Shown: positions 1 to 8,550, counted from the first letter of the stretch. The stretch is DNA of 11,246 nt from Pseudomonadota bacterium (GCA_021787175.1 JAJYMF010000163.1:1-11246), one strand, 5' to 3'. Notes: a model not told the origin generated them from the sequence alone. Made by a program: numbers and translations.

Positions 1-2
1 TG

Positions 3-131
3 GCGCGCGCCCATGGCGGCGACGTGTTCCTGCGCTCGGCAGCCGCGCCGGGCGCCACGTTCGTGCTGGCGCTGCCGCTGGCGGATGCCGGCATGCCGCT
101 GGCCAGCGGCACCGCGGCCCGAGCGGCCTGA
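3..131 (+). CDS. fleS: C-terminal end of a sensor histidine kinase, FleS/FlrB type (partial)
   Basis: Only the last 42 codons are present; the gene begins left of the window. The readable tail has an Ala-His-Gly-Gly stretch followed by Gly-Ala-Thr-Phe-Val-Leu-Ala-Leu-Pro. This is how the HATPase_c domain of two-component kinases usually ends (G2-box region and last beta strand). The frame closes with TGA at 129-131, 25 bases before a response-regulator gene with a good ribosome binding site, so the two probably form one operon. In Pseudomonas and Vibrio the kinase beside the FleR/FlrC activator and fliE is FleS/FlrB, a PAS-containing kinase that phosphorylates the activator. The kinase-tail reading is from sequence; the fleS name rests on position only, because the sensor domain is not visible. 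Confidence 0.72.
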   Translation, partial: ARAHGGDVFLRSAAAPGATFVLALPLADAGMPLASGTAARAA

Positions 132-156
132 CCCTGTTTCCGGAGGAAGCGCAGCC

Positions 157-1491
<1,335 letters not shown>

Positions 1492-1520
1492 GTCCCTGCG
1501 GCAACACCAGGAAAGCACGC

Positions 1521-1850
1521 ATGAACACCATCGATGTCAATGGCCTTCTGGCCCAGATGCGCGCCCTCAGCGCGCAGGCCGCTCTGCCCGTCGCCCCGGC
1601 GCCCGCCGGAACACCGACGGCCGGCAGTCAGGATTTCGGCGCTTTGCTGAAGAACGCCATCGGCAGTGTCGAACAGACCCAGCGCACCGCCGGCCGGATG
1701 ACCAACGCCTTCGAACGCGGCGATCCCGGCGCCGATCTCGGTCAGGTGATGGTGGCCGTGCAGAAGGCCGATCTCTCGTTCCGCACCATGAACGAGGTGC
1801 GCAACAAGCTGGTCGAGGCCTACCAGACCATCATGAACATGCCGATGTGA
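1521..1850 (+). CDS. fliE: Flagellar hook-basal body protein FliE
   Basis: The 109-residue product has the usual FliE length. FliE is a small export substrate that joins the MS ring to the proximal rod and is needed before other rod and hook parts can be secreted. The N-terminal third is variable and Ala/Pro-rich. The conserved C-terminal part begins near DFGALLKNAI and includes a helical stretch with VQKADLSFRTMNEVRNKLVE (about 80-99), ending YQTIMNMPM, typical of the family. There is no signal peptide, as expected for a type III export substrate. ATG 1521 is preceded by AGGAAAG at 1509-1515. The gene is 29 bases after fleR and 25 before fliF, and is probably first in the transcript from the promoter at 1473-1488. 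Confidence 0.95.
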   Translation: MNTIDVNGLLAQMRALSAQAALPVAPAPAGTPTAGSQDFGALLKNAIGSVEQTQRTAGRMTNAFERGDPGADLGQVMVAVQKADLSFRTMNEVRNKLVEAYQTIMNMPM

Positions 1851-1875
1851 GTGCGGCAGGGAAGGACGTCCGATC

Positions 1876-3573
1876 ATGGCAGATCTCGTAGCCACGACCA
1901 GCCCGCGCCTGCAGGAGCGCTTCGCCGGCGGCGGGCTGGCGCGTCTCCCCGGCGCGCGGCAGGCGGCGCTGCTGATCGGCATCGCCGCCGCCGTGGCGAT
2001 CGGCGTCGCCCTGGTGCTGTGGTTGCGCACGCCCAGCTACGCACTGCTCTACGGCGGCCTCGGGACCAAGGACGCGGCCGCGGTGACGCAGGCGCTGGCC
2101 GGGCTCAACGAGCCCTACCAGCTCAGCGCCGACGGCGGCGCGATCCTCGTTCCCGAGGCCGACATCCCGGCGGTGCGCCTGAAGCTCGCCGCCCAGGGAT
2201 TGCCGCGCGGCGGCGCCAGCGCGGTGTCCGAGGACGGCGGCGCGTCGCCGTTCGGGCTCAGCGACTTCGCCGAGAAGGCGCGTTACCAGGCCCGCCTCGA
2301 GAGCGATCTGGCCAACACCGTCGCCAGCCTGCAGTCGGTGCAGTCGGCGCGCGTGCACCTGGCGCTGCCGAAAAGCTCCGCATTCATCCGCGACCAGCGT
2401 CCGGCCAGCGCCTCGGTGGTCGTCACCCTGTATGCCGGGCGCAGTCTCGACGCCGGGCAGGTGGCTGCGATCGTGCACCTGGTCGCCGCCAGCGTGCCCG
2501 ACCTCGATCCGCGCAACGTGTCGGTGATCGACCAGAAGGGCGAGCTGCTGACGGCCAGCAATCCCGGCGGCGCCGCGGCGGTGGCCGATGGCCGGTTCCG
2601 CTTGACGCAGACCGTGGAAAGCGCCTATGCCGATCGGGTCGAGGAGATCCTGGCCCCGATGGTGGGCGCAGGCCACGTGCGCGCGCAGGTGGTCGCCGAT
2701 CTCGATTTCACCGAAACCGAGAAGACCAGCGAGACCTACGACAACAAGAATCCGGCGCTGCGCAGCGAACAGGTGAGCAGCGACACGCGGGTGGCCGGCG
2801 GCGGCGCGCAGGGCATCCCCGGCGCGCTCAGCAACCAGCCGCCGTCGACACCGCCGCAGCCGACCGCGGCCAATCCGGCGGCGGGTGCCGCGCCTGCGGG
2901 CGCCGTGCCCGGCGCGGCAGCGGGCGCAACAGCCACGCCGACGGACACCTCGAGCAGCGCCACGCGCAACTACGAGCTCGATCGCACCATCAGTCACGTG
3001 CGCGACCCCATCGGCAGCGTCACCCGGCTGAGCGTGGCGGTGGTCGTCGATGATCGCCATGTCGTCGGCAAGGACGGCAAGGTCAGCGACGTGCCCTATA
3101 GCGCCACCGAACTCGCGCAGATGACTACGCTGGTCAAGAACGCGGTCGGCTACGACGCCAGGCGCGGCGACAGCGTCAACGTCGTCAATGTGGCGTTCCG
3201 CGGCGATCGCACCGCCGGACCGACCGCTTCCGGCACCCCGTTGTGGGACCGGCCGGGCGTACGCGATCTGCTCAGGCTCGGCATCGGCGCGGTCCTGCTG
3301 CTGACGCTGATTCTCGCCGTGCTGCGCCCGCTGCTGCGCAACCTGGTGGCCCCATCCCCGGGGCGCATCCAGGCCTCGGCACAGGTGTTGCCGGGAGCGG
3401 GCGAGCCGGCGCCGGACCGGGTCACTCTCGGAGCCAACGCCGCGCTGCCGCCGGCGGGTGCGGCGCAGATGGACTACGAACAGAAGGTGGCCCTGGCCAA
3501 GCGCGTGGCCAGCCAGGATCCGCGGCAGCTGGCGCAAGTCGTACAGGAATGGGTGAGTGCCGATGGCAAGTGA
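1876..3573 (+). CDS. fliF: Flagellar MS-ring protein FliF
   Basis: The 565-residue product fits the usual FliF length (about 550-580). FliF forms the MS ring in the inner membrane around the export gate and carries the C-ring. There are two membrane spans: about 30-50, followed by the typical YALLYGGL at 55-62, and about 465-485. Between them lie the ring-building motifs and a periplasmic region. The cytoplasmic C-terminal tail, with a charged helix ending AQVVQEWVS, is where FliG binds. A low-complexity Ala/Pro/Thr stretch occupies about 319-362, just before the conserved NYELDRTI (from N365). ATG 1876 has AGGGAAGGA at 1858-1866, nine bases upstream. The 3' end overlaps fliG by 11 bases if fliG starts at 3563, consistent with translational coupling of these interacting partners. 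Confidence 0.97.
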   Translation: MADLVATTSPRLQERFAGGGLARLPGARQAALLIGIAAAVAIGVALVLWLRTPSYALLYGGLGTKDAAAVTQALAGLNEPYQLSADGGAILVPEADIPAVRLKLAAQGLPRGGASAVSEDGGASPFGLSDFAEKARYQARLESDLANTVASLQSVQSARVHLALPKSSAFIRDQRPASASVVVTLYAGRSLDAGQVAAIVHLVAASVPDLDPRNVSVIDQKGELLTASNPGGAAAVADGRFRLTQTVESAYADRVEEILAPMVGAGHVRAQVVADLDFTETEKTSETYDNKNPALRSEQVSSDTRVAGGGAQGIPGALSNQPPSTPPQPTAANPAAGAAPAGAVPGAAAGATATPTDTSSSATRNYELDRTISHVRDPIGSVTRLSVAVVVDDRHVVGKDGKVSDVPYSATELAQMTTLVKNAVGYDARRGDSVNVVNVAFRGDRTAGPTASGTPLWDRPGVRDLLRLGIGAVLLLTLILAVLRPLLRNLVAPSPGRIQASAQVLPGAGEPAPDRVTLGANAALPPAGAAQMDYEQKVALAKRVASQDPRQLAQVVQEWVSADGK

Positions 3574-4576
3574 GGGGCAGAACCGGATGAGCGGCGCCGA
3601 ACGCGCTGCGGTCTTGATGCTCACCGTCGGCGAGCAGAGCGCCGCCGAGGTGCTCAAGCACCTGGGTCCCAGCGAGGTGCAGGCGCTGGGCAGCGCGATG
3701 GCGGGCATCCGCGGTCTCTCGCGCGAGCAGGTCGAGATGGTTCTCGACCAGCTGCACATGGCGATCGACAGTCAGGCCGGCATCGGTGTCGGCACCGAGG
3801 ATTACATCCGCAAGATGCTGATCAACGCACTGGGCGAGGAGCGCGGCAGTACGCTGATCGACCGCATCCTGCTCGGGCGCAGCGCCAAGGGCCTGGAGTC
3901 CCTGAAGTGGATGGAGGCGCGCGCCGTCGCCGAAATGATCGGCCAGGAGCATCCGCAGATCATCGCCATCGTTCTGGCGCATCTCGAGTCCGATCAGGCC
4001 GCGGACGTGCTCGGGTTCCTGCCCGTGCGCGTGCGTCCCGACGTGATCATGCGCATCGCCACCCTCGACGGCATCCAGCCGCACGCGCTGCATGAGCTGG
4101 ACGAAGTGATGGAGCGCCAGTTTTCCGGCAACGGCAGCAAGTTCAAGTCGTCGCGGCTCGGCGGCAACAAGGCCGCGGCCAACATCCTCAATGCGATGGA
4201 GACGGCGCGCGAGGCCGAGGTCATGGAAGCGATTCGCAAGGCCGACGACGCGCTGGGACAGCGGATCCAGGATCTGATGTTCGTGTTCGACGACCTGAGC
4301 AAACTCGACGACCGCAGCATGCAGACGCTGTTGCGCGAGGTATCGACCGAGCGTCTGGTGGTTGCCCTGAAGGGCGCCGAGCAGGCGCTGATGGAAAAGA
4401 TTTTCGCCAACATGTCCAAGCGCGCCGCCGACATGCTCAAGGACGACCTCGAGGTCAAGGGACCGGTCAAGGTCAGCGAGGTGGATGCGGCACAGAAGGA
4501 GATTCTGGGCGTCGCGCGCCGCCTGGGCGATGCGGGGCAGATCAGTCTCGGCGGCGGAGGCGAGGACTATGTGTGA
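3563..4576 (+). CDS. fliG: Flagellar motor switch protein FliG
   Basis: The 337-residue product is full length for FliG, the C-ring protein that couples stator force to rotation. The N-terminal FliF-binding domain starts AERAAVLMLTVGE. The middle domain contains the conserved EHPQ at 129-132 (FliM contact region). The C-terminal domain carries the charged torque helix around FDDLSKLDDRS, with the Asp pair at 249-250, and the family-typical terminus GGEDYV. The start is uncertain. ATG 3563 overlaps fliF by 11 bases with a weak GGTGAG upstream. ATG 3587 would give 329 residues and has GAGGGG nine bases upstream (3572-3577). A GTG at 3557 is also in frame. All three leave the conserved domains whole. 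The gene ends 45 bases before fliH. Confidence 0.97.
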   Translation: MASEGQNRMSGAERAAVLMLTVGEQSAAEVLKHLGPSEVQALGSAMAGIRGLSREQVEMVLDQLHMAIDSQAGIGVGTEDYIRKMLINALGEERGSTLIDRILLGRSAKGLESLKWMEARAVAEMIGQEHPQIIAIVLAHLESDQAADVLGFLPVRVRPDVIMRIATLDGIQPHALHELDEVMERQFSGNGSKFKSSRLGGNKAAANILNAMETAREAEVMEAIRKADDALGQRIQDLMFVFDDLSKLDDRSMQTLLREVSTERLVVALKGAEQALMEKIFANMSKRAADMLKDDLEVKGPVKVSEVDAAQKEILGVARRLGDAGQISLGGGGEDYV

Positions 4577-4621
4577 AGCGGCGTTCGCGTCCGGTCGTGA
4601 CGTTTGCCGGGCCGCCGCGGC

Positions 4622-5269
4622 ATGAGCGGAGCGGGCGTGCTCGGTCGAGAGCAGGCTGCCGAGGCGCGACGCTGGGAGCAGCCCGCCCTCGGCGTGCCGG
4701 CCTCCGCCGCCACGGCTTCCGCGCCGCGCACGGTGCGCCAGCTGGAGGCACTCGAGCAGCAGGCGCGCGAGGAGGGCCACGCGCAGGGTCTCGCCGAAGG
4801 ACGCGCCGCCGCCGCGCTCGAGCTGGCGCAACGCGTGCGCGAAGTCGAGTCGCTGCTGGACGCGCTGGCGCGCCCGCTCGATGGCCTGGACGCCGCCGTC
4901 GAGCTCGAACTGGCGCAATTGGCCATCGCCATCGCCCGGCAACTGGTGCGCCGAGAACTGCGGACCCAGCCCGACGAGGTCATCGGCGTGGTGCGCGAGG
5001 GCCTTGCGGCACTGCCGGCGGCGTCCCGGCACGTGCGCGTGCAACTGCATCCGGACGATGCCCAGCTGGTGCGCCAGGCGCTGGCGCGCGGCGAGGGCGA
5101 GCACGCCTGGGAGATCCGCGAAGATCCGCTGCTGACGCGCGGCGGCTGCGAGATCGTCAGCGAGCACTCGCGCCTCGATGCGCGCGTCGAGGCGCGGCTG
5201 GGCGCGGTGATCGCCGCGGTGCTGGGTGGTGCGCGCTGCGTGGACGCCGATTCCGGGGAAGGCTCGTGA
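4622..5269 (+). CDS. fliH: Flagellar export ATPase regulator FliH
   Basis: The 215-residue product is the expected size for FliH, the cytoplasmic peripheral-stalk protein that binds FliI, restrains its ATPase and tethers it to the C-ring and export gate. The N-terminus is variable, with one Trp (W18). A helix follows with glycines G52, G56 and G60, a short GxxxG series characteristic of FliH. The C-terminal domain resembles the stalk delta-type fold (VRVQLHPDDAQLV, then GGCEIVSEHSRLDARVEARL). ATG 4622 is chosen because the frame is closed by TGA at 4598-4600, leaving only a TTG at 4604 as alternative. Neither has a visible Shine-Dalgarno sequence, unlike most neighbours, so expression may depend on structure or coupling with fliG. 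Its stop overlaps the fliI start (GTGA). Confidence 0.93.
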   Translation: MSGAGVLGREQAAEARRWEQPALGVPASAATASAPRTVRQLEALEQQAREEGHAQGLAEGRAAAALELAQRVREVESLLDALARPLDGLDAAVELELAQLAIAIARQLVRRELRTQPDEVIGVVREGLAALPAASRHVRVQLHPDDAQLVRQALARGEGEHAWEIREDPLLTRGGCEIVSEHSRLDARVEARLGAVIAAVLGGARCVDADSGEGS

Positions 5270-6648
5270 ACGAGCGGCGGGAACGGCTGCGCGCGCTGCG
5301 CACGACGGTGTGGAAGACACGGCTCGATCAGCGCCTGCGGCAGGCGCTCGCGCCGCATCCGCTGCGCGCGTCGGGCACCTTGCGGCGCGTGGTCGGCCTG
5401 ACGCTCGAGGCGGTCGGCTGCGAGGCGCCGCTGGGCGGACGCTGCCTGGTGACCGATACCGCCGGCAGCGAACTCGAAACCGAGGTGGTCGGATTTTCGG
5501 GGGAGCGTCTGTTCCTGATGCCGACCGGAGAACTGCATGGCGTGCTGCCGAATGCGCGCGTGGTGCCCACCGAGTCCGGCTCCGATGTGGCGGTGGGCGA
5601 CGCCCTGCTGGGGCGGGTGGTGGACGCCGCCGGGCGCCCGCTGGACGGTGCCGGGGCGCTCGAGACGACCGCTCGCGCCCGGCTCGCCGGCGTGCCGATC
5701 AATCCGATGATGCGCGCGCCGATCGACGAGCCGCTGGACGTCGGCGTGCGCGCGATCAACGCCCTGCTGACCGTGGGCCGCGGCCAGCGCCTGGGCCTGT
5801 TCGCCGGTTCCGGCGTGGGCAAGAGCACCCTGCTCGGGATGATGACCCGCTATACCGAAGCCGACGTGATCGTGGTCGGCCTGATCGGCGAACGCGGGCG
5901 CGAGGTCAAGGAATTCGTCGAGCAGATCCTCGGACCCGAGGGGCTGCGTCGCGCGGTGGTCGTGGCCACGCCGGCCGATCATCCGCCGCTGATGCGCCTG
6001 CGCGGCGCCTGGTACGCCACCGCGATCGCCGAGCACTTCCGCGATCGCGGCCGCAAGGTGCTGCTGCTGATGGATTCGCTCACGCGCTTCGCGCAGGCGC
6101 AGCGCGAGATCGCGCTGGCTATCGGCGAGCCGCCCGCCACCAAGGGCTATCCGCCGTCGGTGTTCGCCCGGCTGCCCGCGCTGATCGAACGCGCCGGCAA
6201 CGGCGTGTCCGGCGCCGGCTCGATCACTGCCTTCTACACGGTGCTGACCGAAGGCGACGATCACCGCCACGATCCGATCGCCGACGCCGCACGCGCGATC
6301 CTCGACGGCCACATCGTGCTTTCGCGCGACCTCGCCGAGGCCGGGCACTTTCCGGCGATCGACATCGAAGCCTCGATCAGCCGCGTGATGCCGGCGGTGG
6401 TCTCTGCTTCCCAACTGGCCTTGATGCGCCGCTTCCGCCAGCTCTATGCGGCCTACAGCCAGCAGCGCGACCTGATCGCGGTCGGCGCCTACCAGCGCGG
6501 CAGCGACCCGCGGGTGGATGAAGCCATTGCCTACTGGCCGCGCCTGGCCGCCTTCCTGCAGCAGGACGTGCATGTGCCGATGCCGCTGGCCGCGGCGGTC
6601 GGCGCACTCGCGACCGCGCTGGAACCCGAAGCCGGAGGCGCAGCGTGA
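5266..6648 (+). CDS. fliI: Flagellum-specific type III export ATPase FliI
   Basis: The 460-residue product is full length for FliI, the F1-beta-like hexameric ATPase that docks and unfolds export substrates at the base of the flagellum. Walker A is AGSGVGKST at 180-188 with catalytic Lys186. Walker B is LLLMD with Asp270. The catalytic-glutamate region GERGREVKEF and the segments PPATKGYPPSVF and GSITAFYTVLTEGDD are typical of the FliI/SctN branch rather than of F1 beta or Rho. The start is GTG 5266, overlapping the fliH stop by four bases, with GGGGAAGG at 5255-5262. An upstream in-frame GTG at 4573 only opens through the shifted fliH frame and is rejected. The 3' end overlaps fliJ by four bases. 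Confidence 0.97.
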   Translation: MNERRERLRALRTTVWKTRLDQRLRQALAPHPLRASGTLRRVVGLTLEAVGCEAPLGGRCLVTDTAGSELETEVVGFSGERLFLMPTGELHGVLPNARVVPTESGSDVAVGDALLGRVVDAAGRPLDGAGALETTARARLAGVPINPMMRAPIDEPLDVGVRAINALLTVGRGQRLGLFAGSGVGKSTLLGMMTRYTEADVIVVGLIGERGREVKEFVEQILGPEGLRRAVVVATPADHPPLMRLRGAWYATAIAEHFRDRGRKVLLLMDSLTRFAQAQREIALAIGEPPATKGYPPSVFARLPALIERAGNGVSGAGSITAFYTVLTEGDDHRHDPIADAARAILDGHIVLSRDLAEAGHFPAIDIEASISRVMPAVVSASQLALMRRFRQLYAAYSQQRDLIAVGAYQRGSDPRVDEAIAYWPRLAAFLQQDVHVPMPLAAAVGALATALEPEAGGAA

Positions 6649-7076
6649 GCCGGCGCAGCGACAGCATGGATCGGGCCGCGGAAATCGCCGGCGAGCGCGT
6701 CAAGGACCAGGCACGCGCCCTGGGCGAGTGCCAGCAGGCACTCGGCGAGGCCGAAGCCAAGCTGGCCGAACTCGAACGCTTTCGCGGCGACTATGCAACA
6801 TCGGCCGGCGCCGGCGACGTCCGTCAATTGCTGAATCGACGCCAGTTCGTGCACAAGATCGAGGAGGCCATCGCGTACCAGCGCGCGGTCATCATGCGCT
6901 TGCGCCGCGCTCTCGAAGAGCAACGGACGCAATGGCGCGACGCGCGCGCGCGCGCGAAGGCACTGGACGGCGTCAGCGGGCGTCTGCGTGCCGGCGAGGC
7001 GCGAACTGCCGAGCGGCTCGAGCAGGCGCAGCTCGACGAGCGTGCGCGGCAGACACGGCCCTGGTCCGAGGATTGA
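6645..7076 (+). CDS. fliJ: Flagellar export chaperone/stalk protein FliJ
   Basis: The 143-residue product has the FliJ length (about 145). It is almost entirely predicted helix with heptad-like hydrophobic spacing and many Glu, Arg, Gln and Ala residues, matching the two-stranded antiparallel coiled coil of FliJ. FliJ sits in the FliI hexamer like the F1 gamma stalk, contacts FlhA and recycles export chaperones. The N-terminal pattern AGERVKDQARALGECQQAL and LNRRQFVHKIEEAI in the middle fit the family. GTG 6645 overlaps the fliI stop (GTGA) and has GGAGG at 6634-6638. ATG 6666 is a less likely internal alternative. A (CG)8 tract at 6941-6956 lies in the second half. Sequence conservation in FliJ is low, so position between fliI and fliK adds much of the confidence. 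Confidence 0.92.
   Translation: MSRRSDSMDRAAEIAGERVKDQARALGECQQALGEAEAKLAELERFRGDYATSAGAGDVRQLLNRRQFVHKIEEAIAYQRAVIMRLRRALEEQRTQWRDARARAKALDGVSGRLRAGEARTAERLEQAQLDERARQTRPWSED
6941..6956 (+). repeat. (CG)8 dinucleotide tract inside fliJ
   Basis: Sixteen bases of uninterrupted CG alternate within fliJ, encoding part of an Ala/Arg-rich helix (residues around 99-104). Gain or loss of one unit would shift the reading frame in the last third of the gene. Alternating CG can also adopt Z-DNA. In DNA this GC-rich such a tract may be chance. Confidence 0.85.
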
Positions 7077-7077
7077 C

Positions 7078-7093
7078 TGGCATGAATCCTGCC
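7078..7093 (+). promoter_or_regulatory. Predicted sigma-54 (-24/-12) promoter for fliK
   Basis: The sequence TGGCATGAATCCTGCC begins two bases after the fliJ stop. It keeps GG (7079-7080) and GC (7091-7092) ten bases apart, with a good -24 half and a weaker -12 half (CTGCC against TTGCW). The start of transcription would be near 7104-7105, ahead of GGAG at 7113-7116 and the fliK ATG at 7126. This predicted start argues against any fliK start upstream of 7105. Confidence 0.62.
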
Positions 7094-7125
7094 TGCGTCT
7101 GGATGGCGACTTGGAGATCGTGCCC

Positions 7126-8280
7126 ATGCCCACCCTGATCGCACCGTCTGCTGCCCGACCCCCGGTGGCCGAGGCGGCGCCGGCGGAAGCCGGCACAGCC
7201 GCAACGGCCGCAACGGTCGGCACGGCCGGCACGGCGAGCGGCGCTGCTGCGGCTTTCGACCGGGTATTGCAGACGGCTCAGCAGGGCGAGGGCGCTGTGC
7301 CGCCTGCCGCGCCCGGGACGCAACATCCGGCACCGGCAGCGGGTCCGGAACAGGGCCCGCTGGCAAGGATGCCGTCGCCGGACGAGCCGCCGCCGCTGCC
7401 GCTGCCGGCAAGCGCGACGACACCCGCTGCCGGCGACGCGGCTTCACGCTCGACCGTGCCCGTGCCCAAGACACAGCCCGGCACCCGCGCGCACGTCGAA
7501 AATCCGCTCGCAGCCAGTCTGCTGGCCATGCTGCAGGCGGCGGGGCCCCTCCTGACGGTGGCGCGCGGCAACGCGTTGCCGGTTGCCGCCGGCAAGCTGT
7601 TGCCGGGTGCGGCCGCGCTCACGGCCCGCACGCCAGCTGTCGCGACAGCCCTCGCGCCTGCGCAGGCCGGCACCGCCGTCGCTGCCGAGTCCATGCCGGC
7701 GACCACGACCGTGCTCTCCACGCTGGAGCGCGTCGCGGGCAGCACCGACATGAACAAGCTGCATCGTGCCGCGGGTGCCGGCGGTCAGGGCGAATCTGTT
7801 TTTGCCGGGATGCTGTCGCCGCCCGGAACGCTCGCGCGGACCCCGACGCTGGTGCAGCACACGGCAGACCTCGCCGCCGCCGCCGACACACCCGCATTCG
7901 GTGCGGCGCTGAGTCACGAAGTGGCCTGGATGGCGGGCCACGATCTGCAGCGCGCGCGCCTGCGCCTGCACCCTGCCGAACTGGGCAGCCTCGATGTGCA
8001 GATCCAGGTGCAGCACGGCCGCGTCGATGTGGCCTTTGTCGTTCAGCACCCGGCCGCGGCGACGGCCGTGCAGGACGCGCTGACACAGCTGGGCGTGCTG
8101 CTGGGCCAGCAGGGCCTCAGTCTGGGCGATGCCCACGTCTCGCAGCGGCAGTCGCGGGCGCGGGCCGCGGACGCGGAGGCCGGGGGCCGAGACGTCGACG
8201 AGGACGTTCTCGCGGTGACGGCGGCAGACGGGCCGCGACCCGACCGCAGCGGCCACGTGCTGGTGGACGCATTCGCCTAG
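7126..8280 (+). CDS. fliK: Flagellar hook-length control protein FliK
   Basis: The 384-residue product shows the FliK plan. The first 260 or so residues are low-complexity, Ala/Pro/Thr-rich and poorly conserved, and would act as the secreted ruler that measures the hook. The conserved C-terminal flg_hook domain runs from about 262, with LRLHPAELGSLDV at 279-291, and contacts FlhB to switch export from rod/hook to filament substrates. The tail is charged and variable. There is no signal peptide, as expected for a type III substrate. ATG 7126 is chosen because GGAG lies nine bases upstream and a predicted sigma-54 start site is near 7105. An in-frame GTG at 7120 is too close to the GGAG. The reading frame is open further upstream (from 6988), but that stretch overlaps fliJ and is not FliK-like. 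A perfect-stem hairpin begins three bases after the stop codon. Confidence 0.92.
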   Translation: MPTLIAPSAARPPVAEAAPAEAGTAATAATVGTAGTASGAAAAFDRVLQTAQQGEGAVPPAAPGTQHPAPAAGPEQGPLARMPSPDEPPPLPLPASATTPAAGDAASRSTVPVPKTQPGTRAHVENPLAASLLAMLQAAGPLLTVARGNALPVAAGKLLPGAAALTARTPAVATALAPAQAGTAVAAESMPATTTVLSTLERVAGSTDMNKLHRAAGAGGQGESVFAGMLSPPGTLARTPTLVQHTADLAAAADTPAFGAALSHEVAWMAGHDLQRARLRLHPAELGSLDVQIQVQHGRVDVAFVVQHPAAATAVQDALTQLGVLLGQQGLSLGDAHVSQRQSRARAADAEAGGRDVDEDVLAVTAADGPRPDRSGHVLVDAFA

Positions 8281-8282
8281 GA

Positions 8283-8306
8283 AAGGTCTGAACGTGTTCA
8301 GACCTT
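8283..8306. repeat. Palindromic unit, copy 1 (hairpin after fliK)
   Basis: A perfect 10-bp stem (AAGGTCTGAA with TTCAGACCTT) closes a CGTG tetraloop, beginning three bases after the fliK stop codon. No T-run follows on either strand, so it is not a classical intrinsic terminator, though it could protect the fliK mRNA 3' end or slow polymerase. Its right arm and flank (8295-8313) match 8387-8405 at 16 of 19 positions, so it belongs with copy 2 to one repeat family. Confidence 0.75.
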
Positions 8307-8333
8307 CCCCAGGCCACGGATGACATGCCGCGC

Positions 8334-8353
8334 TCGAGCACGCCGGTGCTCGA
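8334..8353. repeat. Short hairpin between the two palindromic units
   Basis: TCGAGCAC (8334-8341) and GTGCTCGA (8346-8353) form a perfect 8-bp stem with loop GCCG. It lies midway between the two related palindromes, an arrangement like composite REP/BIME elements. It shares no obvious sequence with them. Confidence 0.6.
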
Positions 8354-8362
8354 TGCGAGCGT

Positions 8363-8396
8363 CCTCTGACAAGTCCCGGATGGACTTGTTCAGAGG
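8363..8396. repeat. Palindromic unit, copy 2 (REP-like hairpin)
   Basis: The left arm CCTCTGACAAGTCC (8363-8376) pairs with GGACTTGTTCAGAGG (8382-8396) over 14 bp with one bulged T and a CGGAT loop. Its 3' arm and flank TGTTCAGA..TTCCCC.GG repeat those of copy 1, about 92 bases upstream. The two base pairs that differ (CC/GG against GG/CC) are changed in both arms, so pairing is preserved. This resembles the intergenic repetitive palindromes common in high-GC gammaproteobacteria. Membership of a genome-wide family cannot be tested in this window. Confidence 0.72.
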
Positions 8397-8550
8397 TTCC
8401 CCGGGTGGCCTGTACGGCGGGCGATCATGCTTCCGCGCGGGAACAAGCCGTCGGCGAGTCGCCTGCCGGCCGTCAATTTCCCGTCCTCGAGCAGGCTCCG
8501 GCGTCGCGCGGGCGGCCACGGATTCCCCGGGCAGCAAGGCTTTGAGCGAA

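Noticed and set aside
13..156. N-terminal extension of the FleR frame to ATG 13
   Set aside because: The added 48 residues are Arg/Pro-rich, overlap the kinase gene, and precede a normal receiver-domain start at 157 with a good ribosome binding site.
4593..4607. GG...GC pair before fliH
   Set aside because: The spacing is eleven bases and the -24 half is poor, so I do not call a sigma-54 promoter there.
4573..5265. In-frame GTG 231 codons upstream of the fliI start
   Set aside because: The extension only reads the shifted fliH frame, is Arg-rich and low complexity, and would give an oversized FliI. GTG 5266 has a ribosome binding site and the usual 4-base overlap.
1831..6573. Very long antisense open frames (over 600 codons each) opposite fliF, fliG-fliH and fliH-fliI
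   Set aside because: They are Arg/His/Ala-rich, show no domains, lie exactly opposite well-conserved genes, and are expected when codons strongly favour G or C at the third position.
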